In this document: in pieces, positions 62,406 through 64,000 of the stretch
How positions within the stretch are numbered: position 1 is the first letter of the stretch
How the letters are laid out: every line of letters starts with the position of its first letter
Assembly (NCBI RefSeq): GCF_017114945.1
Contig: NZ_JABXKQ010000135.1
Coordinates: 45,729 to 109,728 of the forward strand
Length of the DNA stretch: 64,000 nt
Reading direction: 5' to 3'
Source of the DNA: Nostoc sp. JL34
GTDB taxonomy: Bacteria > Cyanobacteriota > Cyanobacteriia > Cyanobacteriales > Nostocaceae
The notes under the pieces: model-generated
What the model was told of the DNA's origin: nothing
Seen by the model: the letters and a program-made list of their open reading frames with translations, nothing else
Database searches by the model: none
Translations under genes and position numbers: made by a program

Positions 62406-63451
62406 GTGCAAAGATTATTGCTTTCTTTAATACTAAGGGAGGTGTTGGTAAAACTACTCTAGTTTATCATCTAGCATGGATGTATCAAGATTTAGGGCTG
62501 CGGGTAGTTGTGGCTGATCTAGACCCACAAGCTAACCTCACTATTACTTTCTTAGATGAGGAACGCTTAGAATTATTTTCCTTAAACGAAAATAAAATAG
62601 ATACTATTTTTGATTGTGTGAAACCCCTGCTAACAGGTATTGGTGATATTGATAATCCACATTTAGAATATATCCAAGAAAATCAGTTCTCAGAAGATAT
62701 AGCCTCATTATCTTTGTCTACAGAAGTAGGAAGATTAGCTCTTTTACCTGGAGACCTAATGCTTTCTAGTTTTGAAGATGAGCTTTCAGCGCAATGGAAT
62801 AATTGTCTTGATAAAGGTGGTCAAGAAAGAGCTTTGCAGGTAACTTCTGCTTTTTGGAGAATTCTCCAAAAAGCAGCCGTTAATCATAAAGCAAATGTAA
62901 TATTGATGGATTTAAGTCCAAGTTTAGGAGCAATCAATCGTGCAGCATTAATTGCAGCAGATTATTTGGTGATACCACTTACATTAGATTACTTTTCCTT
63001 GATAGGTTTACGCAGCCTTGGTGATATCTTGCAATCTTGGAAAAATGATTGGAAGTATATATTAAGTAAAAACCATACTACAAGTTTGTCTTTACCAAGT
63101 GGTGATATACAGCCTATTGGTTACGTTGTTTGGCAGATGCCAATGCGATTAGACCGTCCAGCAAAAGTATATAATAAAGCAATATTTGAAATCCAAAATA
63201 CTTATCAAGAAATAATTTCAAATCAGCCTACTGAAAATAAAATTTCTATTGAAAATGATCCAAACTGTTTAGGATTAATTAAAAGCTACCACAGCTTGAT
63301 GACAATGGCTCAAGAAGCTCATAAACCTATGTTCCACTTAAAACCGGCTGATGGTGCTATTGGCGCTCATACTAAAGCAGTGAAAAACGTTTATGAGGAT
63401 TTTAAGAAATTAGCTCATAAGATAGCAGAACAAACGCAACTTGAAATTTAA
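62402..63451 (+). CDS. ParA/MinD-like ATPase
   Basis: 349 residues. The deviant Walker A KGGVGKTTLVYHLA is at residues 12-25, Walker A' is VVVADLDPQANLT, and Walker B is VILMDLSPSLGAINR. The C-terminal part (about 210-330) is larger than in plasmid ParA proteins, with QPIGYVVWQMPMRLDRPAK. No ParB or parS-like site follows, so partitioning in the usual sense is doubtful. It overlaps the AlbA_2-ATPase gene by 4 bases, and the two probably act together. Confidence 0.88.
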   Translation: MSAKIIAFFNTKGGVGKTTLVYHLAWMYQDLGLRVVVADLDPQANLTITFLDEERLELFSLNENKIDTIFDCVKPLLTGIGDIDNPHLEYIQENQFSEDIASLSLSTEVGRLALLPGDLMLSSFEDELSAQWNNCLDKGGQERALQVTSAFWRILQKAAVNHKANVILMDLSPSLGAINRAALIAADYLVIPLTLDYFSLIGLRSLGDILQSWKNDWKYILSKNHTTSLSLPSGDIQPIGYVVWQMPMRLDRPAKVYNKAIFEIQNTYQEIISNQPTENKISIENDPNCLGLIKSYHSLMTMAQEAHKPMFHLKPADGAIGAHTKAVKNVYEDFKKLAHKIAEQTQLEI

Positions 63452-63506
63452 TAATTACACTTATTTTAAAATTAAAACTATTTTTTATCATTATTAAAAT
63501 AAAATA

Positions 63507-63537
63507 GCGATGCCTGCGGCGGGCTATGACTACGCAC
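63507..63537 (+). repeat. GCGATGYCTRCGRCG dispersed repeat, copy 3
   Basis: GCGATGCCTGCGGCGGGC then TATGACTACGCAC. Related to 5258-5290 and 26645-26673. Confidence 0.5.
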
Positions 63538-63607
63538 CTCTTTCCAAAATGATCTGATGCAACTTATCGCAGTTTTTAAATTAGTTTCTCTTCAAAAAAG
63601 CGATCGC

Positions 63608-63812
63608 CTATCCTAAAATAAATAAACTTGCATCAATATGAAAAATTTTCCCCAAAGCCTCAGCTTGTTCTTTAGTGATTTCTAACTCGCCATTAATTAC
63701 TTTAGCAACAATCTCCCTCGAACCCAGAAGTTCTACCAAATCAGCTTGTTCCAAACTCCTAGTTTCCATCAAATGTAAGAGTCTTGAACGAGGTGTTGAA
63801 ACATGAAGCTGA
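63608..63812 (-). pseudogene. HigA-type antitoxin gene truncated at its 5' end
   Basis: The surviving part reads STPRSRLLHLMETRSLEQAD, then LVELLGSREIVAKVINGEL and ALGKIFHIDASLFILG, the C-terminal helix-turn-helix of cyanobacterial HigA-like antitoxins (about 60 residues). The usual N-terminal 70 or so residues are missing. The frame stays open to 63865 only by running into the transposase region in another frame. No HigB toxin is adjacent within the window. Insertion of the neighbouring IS630-type element explains the loss. Confidence 0.7.
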
Positions 63813-63836
63813 TAGTGCTTACAGCATTTACGGCTG

Positions 63837-64000
63837 TTATGAGGTACAATAGCAGCAACTAGCAAACCAGTTTCTTAAATGTTGAGGATTTATTAATTCG
63901 AGTGCAACTGAGATTAGTTTATCAACCATTTCTGTTGTAGTTGGAGCAAAACTGCGTAAAAAAGATTTAAGTTGTGACCACCATAATTCAATTGGATTAA
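63837..64000 (-). mobile_element. C-terminal part of an IS630-family transposase (continues past the window)
   Basis: On the minus strand the frame ending at TAA (63837-63839) reads NPIELWWSQLKSFLRSFA, then LISVALELINPQHLRNWF and CCYCTS. The NPIExxW signature with the last catalytic Glu and the closing LRNWFxxCxYC pattern are typical of IS630-type DDE enzymes. Only about 54 codons lie in the window. The element's end should be between about 63800 and 63836. Confidence 0.75.

Noticed and set aside
61212..63451. Plasmid partition locus (parA with partner)
   Set aside because: No ParB homologue, no iteron-like or parS-like repeats, and uvrA with tRNA directly upstream point to the chromosome.

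Overview
The window reads as chromosome of a filamentous, heterocyst-forming cyanobacterium of the Nostocaceae (Nostoc/Anabaena type). Evidence: many GCGATCGC (HIP1-like) octamers inside genes and between them; heptanucleotide tandem repeats (STRR) of the kinds typical of these genomes (GGGGACT, AATGACA, CCAATGA, CCCCTGC); photosynthetic petB-petD next to ctpA; and a block carrying the ferredoxin/HTH regulator CnfR (PatB), a nif-type ferredoxin, a second cytochrome c oxidase operon (coxBAC) and a nitrogenase-associated ArsC-like protein. From memory this block matches the patB/cox2 neighbourhood of Anabaena PCC 7120. No rRNA, CRISPR array or complete insertion sequence was seen.

Layout. 0.2-3.8 kb: metH on the minus strand. 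3.9-5.2 kb: an unrecognised protein followed by a DUF488 protein. 5.2-6.0 kb: repeats and the wreck of a Roc-type leucine-rich-repeat GTPase gene. 6.0-12.5 kb: peptidoglycan amidase-like protein, FAD hydroxylase, site-2 protease, a metallo-beta-lactamase-fold protein with a degenerate metal site, and an amidase. 12.7-19.1 kb: a 2113-residue Ser/Thr kinase / AAA / GAF / PAS / histidine kinase. 19.2-22.3 kb: ctpA diverging from petB-petD. 22.7-23.3 kb: an anti-sigma/RsbW-like protein with a 142-bp MITE directly in front of it. 23.8-26.5 kb: GDP-mannose dehydratase, glycosyltransferase and a zinc-ribbon membrane protein. 26.8-31.2 kb: envelope proteins and an RDD-HEAT-pentapeptide fusion. 31.4-36.8 kb: GNAT, ruvX, DUF3727, a nuclease-fold-like protein, YqeG and proB. 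36.8-41.2 kb (minus strand): HAD phosphatase, secreted beta-helix protein, ROK kinase and Mut7-C protein.

42.3-53.0 kb holds the nitrogen-fixation/respiration block: sucrase-ferredoxin-like protein, cnfR, fdxB-type ferredoxin, coxB-coxA-coxC, a small helical protein, a possible 36-residue membrane protein, a CDO-like cupin and the nitrogenase-associated protein. Together they would supply regulation, electron transfer and oxygen removal for nitrogenase. 53.7-61.2 kb: a GH13 amylase, fasciclin protein, rpoZ, DUF1818, tRNA-Pro(GGG) and uvrA. 61.2-64.0 kb: a translationally coupled AlbA_2/ATPase plus ParA-like pair, then a HigA-type antitoxin cut short by an IS630-family transposase that runs off the window.

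The window is rich in small repeats. The clearest are a MITE with a perfect 7-bp target duplication (22737-22878); a palindromic element in three copies, two of them read in frame inside proteins; two unrelated 21-bp-period tandem arrays; a two-copy cruciform element with a compensatory stem change; and gene remnants (Roc GTPase, kinase N-terminus, Uma2, HigA). The best candidates for an undescribed system are the AlbA_2/ParA pair and the unrecognised protein plus DUF488 pair; both are inference only.
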